Assembly: GCA_030592025.1 (NCBI GenBank)
Contig: JAUUZX010000138.1
Location: forward strand, 1-5,587
Source: a bacterium
Lineage (GTDB): Bacteria > Krumholzibacteriota > Krumholzibacteria > LZORAL124-64-63
DNA: 5,587 nucleotides
Direction of reading: 5' to 3'
Shown: positions 1 through 5,587 of the stretch, piece after piece
How positions within the stretch are numbered: the stretch's first letter is position 1
How the letters are laid out: each line of letters begins with the position of its first letter
Notes under the pieces: generated by a model
Database searches by the model: none
The model's input: the letters and a program-made list of their open reading frames with translations, nothing else
What the model was told of the DNA's origin: nothing
Program-made: the position numbers and the translations under genes

Positions 1-1344
1 ACGCTTGTCCGCCGCCGCAACCCGCCGCTCCTCTTCGTGCACCGCCGCCATGAGCCCACGACGCCACCGCCGTGTGCGCTCCGCGGCGAGCCTCGCGGCC
101 CGGGTCGCCGCCACCGTCGTTTCCTTCTGCCAGGTGTTCGCCAGATCGGCGGTGGTCCGGGTCAGCCACGCTTCAACCCAGGCTGGCGTGCCTGCCACCG
201 CTGCCTCGCCGTGGGACGCGACGACCTCGGGGGCCATGCCCGACGGCGTCACCCACGAGAAGAGTCGCGGCACCAGGGAACTGCGGTGGATCCCCAGCGC
301 GCCGTAGAGTGGATCCAGCTGCCGCAGGTAGGCCAGCTCCGCGGGCCCCACCACGACCGCCGCCGGGGCCAGCAACGCGTCCTGGACCAGGCTGCGCAGC
401 AGCACCCCCGGGCGCAATTCTCTTGCGGGCGCGTCCTCGCCCGGCGCCAGGGGCAGCCGCTGCTCCCCCACCGCCCGGAACAGGTGCCGCTCGATGGAAC
501 GCTCATTGATCTGGGCATGCCATCCCCTGGTCACCAACTCGCCACCCCGGCGCCGCGCCAGGTGGGCCAGTTCATCCCGGCGCGCGAGGATTCCGTCGTA
601 CAGGGTCGCGGCCGCACCGTGCAGCGCCGGGTCGTCACCGGACACGACCATGAGGCCCGTGCCCGCAAAGACATGCAGCAGCAGGCGGCGGGTACGGTCG
701 GCCCAGGTGCCGTCGGCCGTCGCCCGCCAGGCCTGCGCCAGATCAGAGCCGGTCCCGGCGGCGTGCCCGTCCAGCCAGAGTCCGGCGGACCGTTGCCCAG
801 ACTCCGCGGCCAATGTGCCCAGGCGCTGCCGCGGGTGGCGACCACTGCGTGCGGTGTCCGCGTCCTCGCTCCTGATGAGATCGCCACCGGACGGGTCCCA
901 GACCACAGGGCCCAGGGCCTCGACCAGGTCGTCGTCGTCGTCCCCGCTCCAGAAAACCGGCACCGTGGGACGGCCGGCCGCCGACTCCCTCCGCGCGAGG
1001 GCGATGGCCGTGGCGATCTTGTGCAGGGTGAGCAGCGGTCCACCGGCAAACCCCGGCTGCTGACCCGTGACCACGATCCGTGCGCGGCCCTCGGCCAGGG
1101 CCGTGACGTTGCGCAGGAAGCGTTGCCGGTCCTCGTCGCCGATCAGTTCCCCCAGGGTTCGCGCCGTCCACGCCTCGCACGCCGGATCCCTGAACCAGAG
1201 GTTCGCGGCTCCACCCCTGCTACCGACATCGTCCAGTTCATCCGTCGCCGACCCCAGTTCCGTCCCGCCCCGGAGCCAGTCGGCGAAGAGGCGCGACGGG
1301 GACTTCCCGGCGAGGTCCAAGCCTGGTGCTAACGGCAACGTCAT
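1..1344 (-). CDS. bshC: BshC, bacillithiol biosynthesis cysteine-adding enzyme (C-terminus cut by window edge)
   Basis: BshC is the putative cysteine ligase that joins L-cysteine to the amino group of GlcN-malate, the last step of cytoplasmic bacillithiol synthesis. I translated the minus frame from ATG 1344 by hand: 448 codons with no stop down to base 1. Family landmarks seen: VVTGQQPGFAGGPLLTLHKI (about residues 91-110, the nucleotide-binding-like signature), VPVFW followed by an Asp run (128-139), GWHAQINERS (274-283), LRPGVLLRSLVQDALL (310-325) and VVVGPAELAYLRQLDPLY (330-347), then a long charged helix from about 390 that looks like the start of the family's coiled coil. B. subtilis BshC is about 540 residues, so roughly 90 are missing beyond the edge. 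The start is well supported: GGGGAGG lies 7 nt upstream, and ATG overlaps the methyltransferase stop as ATGA. Oddity: the usual EDHD motif reads DDDDD here. BshA and BshB are not in the window. Function in vivo is inferred from family. Confidence 0.9.
   Translation of the reverse strand, partial: MTLPLAPGLDLAGKSPSRLFADWLRGGTELGSATDELDDVGSRGGAANLWFRDPACEAWTARTLGELIGDEDRQRFLRNVTALAEGRARIVVTGQQPGFAGGPLLTLHKIATAIALARRESAAGRPTVPVFWSGDDDDDLVEALGPVVWDPSGGDLIRSEDADTARSGRHPRQRLGTLAAESGQRSAGLWLDGHAAGTGSDLAQAWRATADGTWADRTRRLLLHVFAGTGLMVVSGDDPALHGAAATLYDGILARRDELAHLARRRGGELVTRGWHAQINERSIERHLFRAVGEQRLPLAPGEDAPARELRPGVLLRSLVQDALLAPAAVVVGPAELAYLRQLDPLYGALGIHRSSLVPRLFSWVTPSGMAPEVVASHGEAAVAGTPAWVEAWLTRTTADLANTWQKETTVAATRAARLAAERTRRWRRGLMAAVHEEERRVAAADKR
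928..942. repeat. (GTC)5 trinucleotide repeat, reads (GAC)5 = Asp5 in bshC
   Basis: Five perfect GTC units on the plus strand encode D135-D139 of BshC on the minus strand, exactly where the family's EDHD-type motif is expected after VFW. Slippage in units of three would change the number of aspartates without shifting the frame. Confidence 0.8.
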
Positions 1345-2135
1345 GACTTGGCCTCCCCAACCTCTGCTTTGCGGTACACCAGGAGCCAGCGGTCGCCTTC
1401 GCCGAGGGCCGCTCCGTCATAGCTCCCGGCCGCCGCCACCCGCTCCATACGCACCGCGTCCGCCATGGCATCGAGCTCCTCCAGGGTAAACAGGACGACC
1501 TCCTCCCGGTAGGATATGCCGCCAGGGCCGCAACCCAGCGCCGCCCCCTCGGCCTCCTGGCCGTCCCGGGGGCTGAGCCGCACATCCTTGACCACGCGGC
1601 GCCCCGCCCCGTCGAGGCTGCGCGTCTCCTCCACCGTGAACGGTCCCGCCCGCCGCAATCGCGTGCGCGGAACGCCGTCTGCCAACTCCTCGCGCACCCG
1701 GTCCGCATCGAAGAAATCGAGGCACCACGAACCGCCTGGCGCCAGCACCCGGGCGATCTCCGCCACGGGGCGCGCGTTCTCCTCCTGCGTTGCGAAGTAG
1801 CCGAAGGCCGTGAACAGCGACAGCACCGTGCCGAAGGAGGCCGCCCGGCATGGCAAACAGCGCATGTCCCCCCTCAGAAGGGGCACCCCGGCCGCCACAC
1901 TGCGGGCGCGGTCCAGGAGCGCCGCAGAGAGATCGAGCCCAACGACTTCACGCCCCGCCGCTGCGAGGAACGCCAGATGCCTCCCGTCGCCACAACCCAG
2001 GTCGAGCACCGGACCACCCAGCGGAGTCAGCTCCGCCAGCAAGGCCAGGCAGCGCCGGGCCTCGGCCTGGTCACGATGGCCGTACAGCACCGGATAGACC
2101 GCGCCGAAGGCGGTTTCGTACCAGGGCTCAGTCAT
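1341..2135 (-). CDS. Class I SAM-dependent methyltransferase, candidate N-methyl-bacillithiol synthase (NmbA-like)
   Basis: A 264-residue Rossmann-fold methyltransferase. Seen: the opening WYETAFGAVYPVLYGHRD (residues 5-22); motif I VLDLGCGDGRH (43-53); GLDLS with the ribose-binding acid D68 (66-70); GDMR (89-92); SLFTAFGYF (106-114); then VLAPGG-type motif and a C-terminal beta-rich half. The WY-E-F/LY-RD opening plus the FGYF motif resemble, from memory, a methyltransferase family common in Bacteroidota and Chlorobi. Known: Chlorobaculum tepidum NmbA methylates the cysteine nitrogen of bacillithiol using SAM. Inferred: this gene does the same, because its stop overlaps the bshC start by 4 nt. 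I chose ATG 2135 because it overlaps the nadB stop by 8 nt (ATGACTGA) and starts where the family does; ATG 2207 would add 24 Pro/Cys-rich residues buried in nadB. No good Shine-Dalgarno site precedes it, consistent with coupled re-initiation. It is certainly a methyltransferase; its substrate is unproven, and another small molecule is possible. Confidence 0.85.
   Translation of the reverse strand: MTEPWYETAFGAVYPVLYGHRDQAEARRCLALLAELTPLGGPVLDLGCGDGRHLAFLAAAGREVVGLDLSAALLDRARSVAAGVPLLRGDMRCLPCRAASFGTVLSLFTAFGYFATQEENARPVAEIARVLAPGGSWCLDFFDADRVREELADGVPRTRLRRAGPFTVEETRSLDGAGRRVVKDVRLSPRDGQEAEGAALGCGPGGISYREEVVLFTLEELDAMADAVRMERVAAAGSYDGAALGEGDRWLLVYRKAEVGEAKS
1352..1358 (-). promoter_or_regulatory. 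Shine-Dalgarno site of bshC inside the methyltransferase gene
   Basis: GGGGAGG on the minus strand, 7 nt before ATG 1344 and within the last codons of the methyltransferase. It fixes the bshC start and suggests that bshC can recruit ribosomes itself in addition to translational coupling. Confidence 0.7.
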
Positions 2136-3792
2136 GACCGGCACCGGGCTCGGAGGCGCGCATCTCAGGTCTGCTGTCGCCCCGCACGAGGGTGGTGTAG
2201 GCCGCATCCTTCAGTGGCGAAGGGTGGTCGAGGGTGTAGTGCAGGCCGCGGCTCTCCCGGCGTGAGCGGGCGCACAGCACGATGAGTTCGCCCAGCAGCG
2301 CGATGTTCCGCAGCTCGACGAGGTTCGGGTCCGTCAGGGACTGCTGATGCATGCGCTCGACGGTCTCTCGGACCGACCGCAGGCGATGCAACGCGATCTC
2401 CAGGCGCTTGCGGTCCCGCACGATGCCCACGTAGTCCCACATGATCCGCCGAACCAGATCCCAGTCGTGCTCGAGGACCATGATCTCGGCGCCGGGGGAG
2501 CCATCGCCCTGATGGCCGAAGTGTCCCGGCAGGCGCGGGGTCTTGCCCTCGAACAACCGTGGCTCTCCAGGGACGGCCGCCGCCGCGGCGTCCGCGAAGA
2601 ACACCGCCTCCAGAAGGCTATTGCTGGCCAGACGGTTCGCACCGTGGACCCCCGTGCAGGCCACCTCCCCGATGGCGTACAGACCCGGCAGGCTCGTTCG
2701 GCCCGTGCTGTCCGTCGCCACACCGCCGCACATGTAGTGGGCCGCGGGCACCACGGGCACGGGCTCGCCGGCCATGTCGATGCCGAACCGGGCGCAGGTC
2801 TCCACCAGGTTCGGGAAGCGCTCTTCGACGGCTCCCCGCTCCAGGTGGCGCAGGTCCAGGAAGGCGCAGGGATCGCCGCTGGTCTTCATCTCGTGATCGA
2901 TGCTGCGGGCCACGATGTCGCGGGGCGCCAGGTCCGCCTGGGGATGGTAGCGCTGCATGAAGCGCTCGCCCCGGTGGTTGATGAGCACGGCCCCCTCGCC
3001 CCGCACGGCCTCGCTGATGAGGTGGCTCTTGGCCTCGGGGTGGTAGAGGCAGGTGGGGTGGAACTGCACGAACTCCAGGTTGCAGACCTGGGCGCCGGCC
3101 CGGAAGGCCATGGCCAGGCCGTCCCCCGTCGCGATGTCCGGATTGCTGGTGTAGCTGTAGACCTTGCCGCAGCCGCCGGTCGCCAGAACGACGACATCCG
3201 CCAGGTGGACCTGCCGCGCGAGGGTGCGCCGGTCCAGCACGAGGGCACCGACGATCCGTTCGGGCTCCGCGCCGTCGACCGCGAATTCCTCGCCGGTGAG
3301 GAGCTCCAGCCCCATGTGATCCTCGTCCAGGGTGATGTTAGGTTGGCGGTTGCAGGCCTCCAGCAGGCGCGTCTCGATCTCGCGACCGGTGAGGTCGCGG
3401 CAGTGGAGCACCCTGCGGCGGGAATGGCCCCCTTCCCGCCCTAGGGCGAAGTCCCCGTCGGGCTGATCGCCCTCCCTGCTGAACTGGATGCCGTACCCCA
3501 GCAAGCGCTCGATCAGCGCCGGTCCGGCCTCGACCATGGCCCGCACGGTCTCCTCCCGACAGAGCCCGGCGCCCGCTTGAAGCGTGTCCCTCACATGGAG
3601 TTCGAAGTCGTCCAGGGGCGACACCGCGGCGGCGATGCCCCCTTGCGCATAGTTCGTGTTGCTTTCCCTACTTTCCTTCTTGGTGACAATTCGCACGGGT
3701 CCGTCTTCGGCGGCCAGCAGGGCGTACTGCAGACCGGCTATCCCGGAACCTATGACAACGCAACGACTTGTAACTGGCTCAGCAACATACAC
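2128..3792 (-). CDS. nadB: L-aspartate oxidase NadB
   Basis: Flavoenzyme that oxidises L-aspartate to iminoaspartate, the substrate of quinolinate synthase NadA, at the start of de novo NAD synthesis. The electron acceptor is O2 (giving H2O2) or fumarate. The product is 554 residues, against about 540 for E. coli NadB. Visible: FAD-binding GSGIAG (15-20); SNTNYAQGGIAAA (44-56); REGGHSRRR (119-127, with E120 matching E. coli E121); QFHPTCLYHP (243-252, H245); HPQADLAPRDIVARS (283-297, catalytic Arg 291); HYMCGG (352-357); GEVACTGVHGANRLASNSLLE (375-395, read as two motifs), which together separate NadB from the related fumarate reductase and succinate dehydrogenase flavoproteins. The C-terminal helical domain is present. 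The start is GTG 3792, chosen because GGGGAG lies 10 nt upstream and the FAD motif follows at the usual distance; the nearby ATG at 3788 is out of frame. It is the first gene of a leftward operon with the methyltransferase and bshC. nadA and nadC are not in the window. Confidence 0.97.
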   Translation of the reverse strand: MYVAEPVTSRCVVIGSGIAGLQYALLAAEDGPVRIVTKKESRESNTNYAQGGIAAAVSPLDDFELHVRDTLQAGAGLCREETVRAMVEAGPALIERLLGYGIQFSREGDQPDGDFALGREGGHSRRRVLHCRDLTGREIETRLLEACNRQPNITLDEDHMGLELLTGEEFAVDGAEPERIVGALVLDRRTLARQVHLADVVVLATGGCGKVYSYTSNPDIATGDGLAMAFRAGAQVCNLEFVQFHPTCLYHPEAKSHLISEAVRGEGAVLINHRGERFMQRYHPQADLAPRDIVARSIDHEMKTSGDPCAFLDLRHLERGAVEERFPNLVETCARFGIDMAGEPVPVVPAAHYMCGGVATDSTGRTSLPGLYAIGEVACTGVHGANRLASNSLLEAVFFADAAAAAVPGEPRLFEGKTPRLPGHFGHQGDGSPGAEIMVLEHDWDLVRRIMWDYVGIVRDRKRLEIALHRLRSVRETVERMHQQSLTDPNLVELRNIALLGELIVLCARSRRESRGLHYTLDHPSPLKDAAYTTLVRGDSRPEMRASEPGAGHD

Positions 3793-3802
3793 GACGTTTT
3801 GT

Positions 3803-3808
3803 CTCCCC
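3803..3808 (-). promoter_or_regulatory. Shine-Dalgarno site of nadB
   Basis: GGGGAG on the minus strand, with 10 nt (ACAAAACGTC) before the GTG codon at 3792. It decides the nadB start, since the frame has no ATG near its N-terminus. Confidence 0.65.
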
Positions 3809-3909
3809 GGTGGCCCGCCCCTTGCTCTTTGACGCTAAAGCTACGAGCGCCAATGGCGAAAACTAAGGTGCTCAAGCAATGTAATCTCAGCCCTGGATGC
3901 CTGTCCACT

Positions 3910-3915
3910 GGGAGG
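3910..3915 (+). promoter_or_regulatory. Shine-Dalgarno site of the lipoprotein gene
   Basis: GGGAGG with 8 nt (ATGAAACC) before GTG 3924. It selects this GTG over the upstream ATG at 3897, which would put nine polar residues ahead of the signal peptide. Confidence 0.75.
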
Positions 3916-3923
3916 ATGAAACC

Positions 3924-4544
3924 GTGAAGACCCGAGTGCTGACTGCCACCATCGCCCTCGCTATCGCTGCGACCCTGATCGTCGGTTGCAGCAACAACGA
4001 TGAGAGCGAATGGCAACGTATCGTTTGCGAGGTCCAAGCCGTCAACGGCGGCGTCCCCCTCGTTTCCGCCTATGTCGTCGACGGTGGTGACGGCATCATC
4101 GGCGGGGCCGAACCCGACGACTCGTACCCCAACGACATCGTCAGCGTGTTGTTCGAGGCGCGACCCTACAGCCTGTCGACCATGACGATCCCCGAGGGCG
4201 ACGCCTACAGTTCGTTCATCATCACCGGCTACAACCTGACCTGGCACCCCGGACCCAACACGCCGGCAGGTCTCGACTTGTCCCCGTTCAACCTGGTGAA
4301 CCAGCCGTTCTACCTCCAGGTGCCCATCGGCGGCGAGGCGGAGGGCGCCGTCCTGGTGGCCAACCGCGAACTCAAGGAAGCCGTTCTGAACGCCGTGGGC
4401 GGCGTGGCGGCCTGGGGCTTTGAGGACGACTTCAATGCGTCGCTCGAACTGGGCTTCATCGGCCACGACAGCGGCAGCGAGCACGAAGTGACCGTGCCCG
4501 CCGGTCTCCTCACGAACTTCACGCTCGCGGTGACCGAAGACTAA
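3924..4544 (+). CDS. Lipoprotein of unknown function, predicted beta-rich
   Basis: A 206-residue protein I cannot assign to a named family. It opens with MKTR, a hydrophobic stretch, and the lipobox LIVGC (residues 18-22): a type II signal peptide, so C22 should be lipidated and the mature form has 185 residues. Serine at +2 favours the outer membrane under E. coli sorting rules, which may not hold here. A short acidic/Asn tether (23-30) precedes alternating hydrophobic segments typical of beta strands, for example IVSVLFEARPY (72-82) and FIITGYNLTWHP (98-109), and a final strand TNFTLAVTED. The Y-x-L/V-T-W/F strand followed by N-T-P-A-G-L-D resembles, from memory, small uncharacterised lipoproteins of other diderm phyla with an Ig-like sandwich; that is weak. 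There is no catalytic motif. GTG 3924 is the start because of its Shine-Dalgarno site and the length of the signal peptide. It is divergent from nadB and converges on lpxK with overlapping stop codons. Probably monocistronic. Confidence 0.85.
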   Translation: MKTRVLTATIALAIAATLIVGCSNNDESEWQRIVCEVQAVNGGVPLVSAYVVDGGDGIIGGAEPDDSYPNDIVSVLFEARPYSLSTMTIPEGDAYSSFIITGYNLTWHPGPNTPAGLDLSPFNLVNQPFYLQVPIGGEAEGAVLVANRELKEAVLNAVGGVAAWGFEDDFNASLELGFIGHDSGSEHEVTVPAGLLTNFTLAVTED

Positions 4545-5581
4545 CCGGACAGGCGATCCCGGTTTTGGATAGCGAGGCGCTCCCCGACCAATGCGGGGAG
4601 CGCCTCTTTCCCTGTCCACGCCAATTCCTGCACCGCCACCACCACCGGCAAGTCGTCGGGCCAACCCTGCGAGAGCTTGATCCAGTCCTTGGCCGTGGTC
4701 ACGACCGTCGGCGCCCCTTCGGCGCGGATCGCGGACAGGATCTGCGCCCTCTCCTCGACGGTGTAGTGGACATGGTCACGGCAGCGGATGCTGAGCACGG
4801 GCTCCCCCCTCAAAAGACCCGCCGCTTCCGTCTCGAAACGTTCCGGCCGGGCGATGCCCGACAGGGCCACCCAGGGTGGGGATGGCGCCAGATCCACGCG
4901 GAGGTGCCGCTCGAACCCGACGACCGTGCACCCGGACAACGAAGTTGCCGGGGGCGACCCGTCCTCGACGAGCAGAACGTCGGCACGCTCCGCGCCCCGC
5001 ACCGATTCCCGCCACGGTCCCCAGGGGATGGTCGAACCCGTCACCGGCTCCAGGCGAGCGAACTCCTCCGTCGACCTTCGCCACTGGTCCAGGATGAGCA
5101 CGTCCATGTCCCGGCCCACGGGATTCTGATGGCCGTCCTCGAGGATGGCCACGGTCACGTCCGGTCTTTCCCTCTCGAGCCAGGCCAGGCCCGCCGCCCG
5201 GTCCCGGGACTGGACCACGACCCAGCCGTGGGGCCCCAGGTCGCGGGCCATGAGGCGAGCCTCGTCGCCGGTACCCGGCTGGTCGGGCTCCACGGCGACC
5301 GGGCCCCGCAACCGCGACCCGTAGCCCCGCGTGACCACGGCACCCACATGGCCCTGGGCCGCAAGGTCCTGCGCAAGGGCCGTAACCACCGGTGTCTTCC
5401 CCGTGCCCCCGAGGGCCAGATTCCCCACCGACACCACGAAGATGCCCGCCGGCGTCGGTCGGCGGTGCCGTGCCCGCCGCGCCAGCACCCGGTCCACGAC
5501 GCCGGACCAGGCCCGCGCCAAACCGCGGGAGGGCTCGACGGCCCCACCTCCCCTCACCCGGCGTTGCCACGCACGCACCAC
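4541..5581 (-). CDS. lpxK: LpxK, tetraacyldisaccharide 4'-kinase (start may extend past window edge)
   Basis: Inner-membrane-associated kinase that phosphorylates the 4' position of the tetraacyldisaccharide-1-phosphate to give lipid IVA in lipid A synthesis. Numbering from GTG 5581 (346 residues): P-loop GGTGKTP (58-64) inside SVGNLALGGTGKTPVV; TRGYG (84-88); GDEA (105-108); EDGHQN (148-153) at the position of the family's DDGFQH; IPWGPWRE (185-192); ALSGIARPERF (239-249); DHVHYT (269-274); TTAKD (295-299). The P-loop position matches E. coli LpxK, so GTG 5581 is plausible, but the frame stays open to the right edge and the true start could be outside. The N-terminal helix is unusually Arg-rich for a segment that normally contacts the membrane. 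D149 is kept at the catalytic Asp position, while the first Asp is Glu and the final His is Asn. The stop TAG (4543-4541) overlaps the convergent lipoprotein stop. Confidence 0.95.
   Translation of the reverse strand: MVRAWQRRVRGGGAVEPSRGLARAWSGVVDRVLARRARHRRPTPAGIFVVSVGNLALGGTGKTPVVTALAQDLAAQGHVGAVVTRGYGSRLRGPVAVEPDQPGTGDEARLMARDLGPHGWVVVQSRDRAAGLAWLERERPDVTVAILEDGHQNPVGRDMDVLILDQWRRSTEEFARLEPVTGSTIPWGPWRESVRGAERADVLLVEDGSPPATSLSGCTVVGFERHLRVDLAPSPPWVALSGIARPERFETEAAGLLRGEPVLSIRCRDHVHYTVEERAQILSAIRAEGAPTVVTTAKDWIKLSQGWPDDLPVVVAVQELAWTGKEALPALVGERLAIQNRDRLSG
4574..4609 (+). terminator. Probable intrinsic terminator of the lipoprotein gene, embedded in lpxK
   Basis: A perfect 13-bp stem, GAGGCGCTCCCCG (4574-4586) pairing with CGGGGAGCGCCTC (4594-4606), with a 7-nt loop ACCAATG and then TTT on the plus side. 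It begins 29 nt after the lipoprotein stop. The U run is short, so efficiency is uncertain. On the minus strand the hairpin is followed by GCTATCC with no T run, so it should act mainly on rightward transcripts. The same bases encode part of the LpxK C-terminus (EALPALVGERL). Confidence 0.6.
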
Positions 5582-5587
5582 GCCGGG

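Larger units (their letters stand above)
3793..3923. promoter_or_regulatory. Divergent intergenic region between nadB operon and lipoprotein gene
   Basis: These 131 bp separate two divergent genes and must contain both promoters. The stretch 3821-3890 is visibly richer in A and T than the flanking coding DNA. On the plus strand TTGACG (3829-3834) looks like a -35 box, but no convincing -10 sits 16-18 nt downstream. On the minus strand TTGAGC (3875-3870) is similar, again without a good -10. A short inverted repeat, CGCCA-a-TGGCG (3848-3858), lies mid-region and could be an operator, but arms of 5 bp are close to chance. Promoter placement is therefore unresolved; only the divergent arrangement is firm. 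Confidence 0.4.

Noticed and set aside
37..1332. A 431-codon open frame on the plus strand
   Set aside because: Composition is Arg/Gly/Pro/His/Gln rich without hydrophobic cores or motifs, and it lies antisense to the clear BshC coding frame; it is the GC-rich complement effect.
2136..2207. Upstream ATG (2207) giving a 24-residue extension of the methyltransferase
   Set aside because: The extra residues are Pro/Cys/Arg rich, lie within nadB coding sequence, and family homology begins right at the ATG at 2135.
2347..3444. A 365-codon plus-strand frame
   Set aside because: Antisense to the fully motif-supported nadB; no independent family features or Shine-Dalgarno site.
3829..3857. TTGACG as the -35 of a sigma-70-type promoter for the lipoprotein gene
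   Set aside because: No acceptable -10 hexamer at 16-18 nt spacing (the region reads AATGGC).
3848..3858. Inverted repeat CGCCA-a-TGGCG as an operator for nadB
   Set aside because: Arms are only 5 bp and match no regulator site I can name; kept only as a note in the intergenic entry.
3897..3923. ATG 3897 as the lipoprotein start
   Set aside because: It would put MPVHWEDET before the signal peptide and ignores the well-placed GGGAGG 8 nt before GTG 3924.
3750..4664. A 304-codon minus-strand frame spanning the intergenic region and antisense to the lipoprotein
   Set aside because: It overlaps lpxK, the lipoprotein gene and the nadB start at once, shows no motifs, and the plus frame has a signal peptide, lipobox and Shine-Dalgarno site.

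Overview
This is a GC-rich bacterial window (codon third positions are mostly G or C) carrying five protein genes and very little intergenic space. Lipid A synthesis (lpxK) and a signal-peptidase-II lipoprotein indicate a diderm, LPS-bearing bacterium. A bacillithiol-type cysteine ligase (BshC) next to a methyltransferase of a kind I associate with Bacteroidota/Chlorobi suggests a lineage in or near the FCB group (for example Gemmatimonadota or an Eisenbacteria/Krumholzibacteriota-like phylum) or Acidobacteriota. That placement is inference. No RNA genes, mobile elements, CRISPR arrays or phage genes were seen.

Layout from right to left. Positions 5581-4541 (minus) hold lpxK, essentially complete, though its true start may lie just beyond the right edge. 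Positions 3924-4544 (plus) hold a small lipoprotein of unknown function. The two genes converge so tightly that their stop codons overlap, and a 13-bp perfect hairpin that looks like the lipoprotein gene's terminator lies inside the last codons of lpxK. Positions 3793-3923 are a divergent intergenic region that must hold the promoters of the lipoprotein gene (rightward) and of a three-gene leftward operon. That operon is nadB (3792-2128, L-aspartate oxidase), a class I SAM-dependent methyltransferase (2135-1341) and bshC (1344 to the left edge, C-terminus missing). The operon genes overlap by 8 nt (ATGACTGA) and 4 nt (ATGA), so translation is probably coupled.

The main point of interest is the left 2.2 kb. 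The whole 1-1344 stretch is one open minus-strand frame encoding BshC, the enzyme that adds cysteine to GlcN-malate to complete bacillithiol. It runs off the window edge, so long antisense frames could easily be mistaken for genes here. The methyltransferase that overlaps its start codon is a strong candidate for the enzyme that N-methylates bacillithiol (NmbA, known from Chlorobaculum tepidum). The window would then encode the last two steps of N-methyl-bacillithiol synthesis, co-transcribed behind the first enzyme of de novo NAD synthesis. Two enzymes also show departures from family signatures as I remember them: an Asp5 run (GAC repeat) in place of the EDHD-type motif of BshC, and EDGHQN in place of DDGFQH in LpxK.
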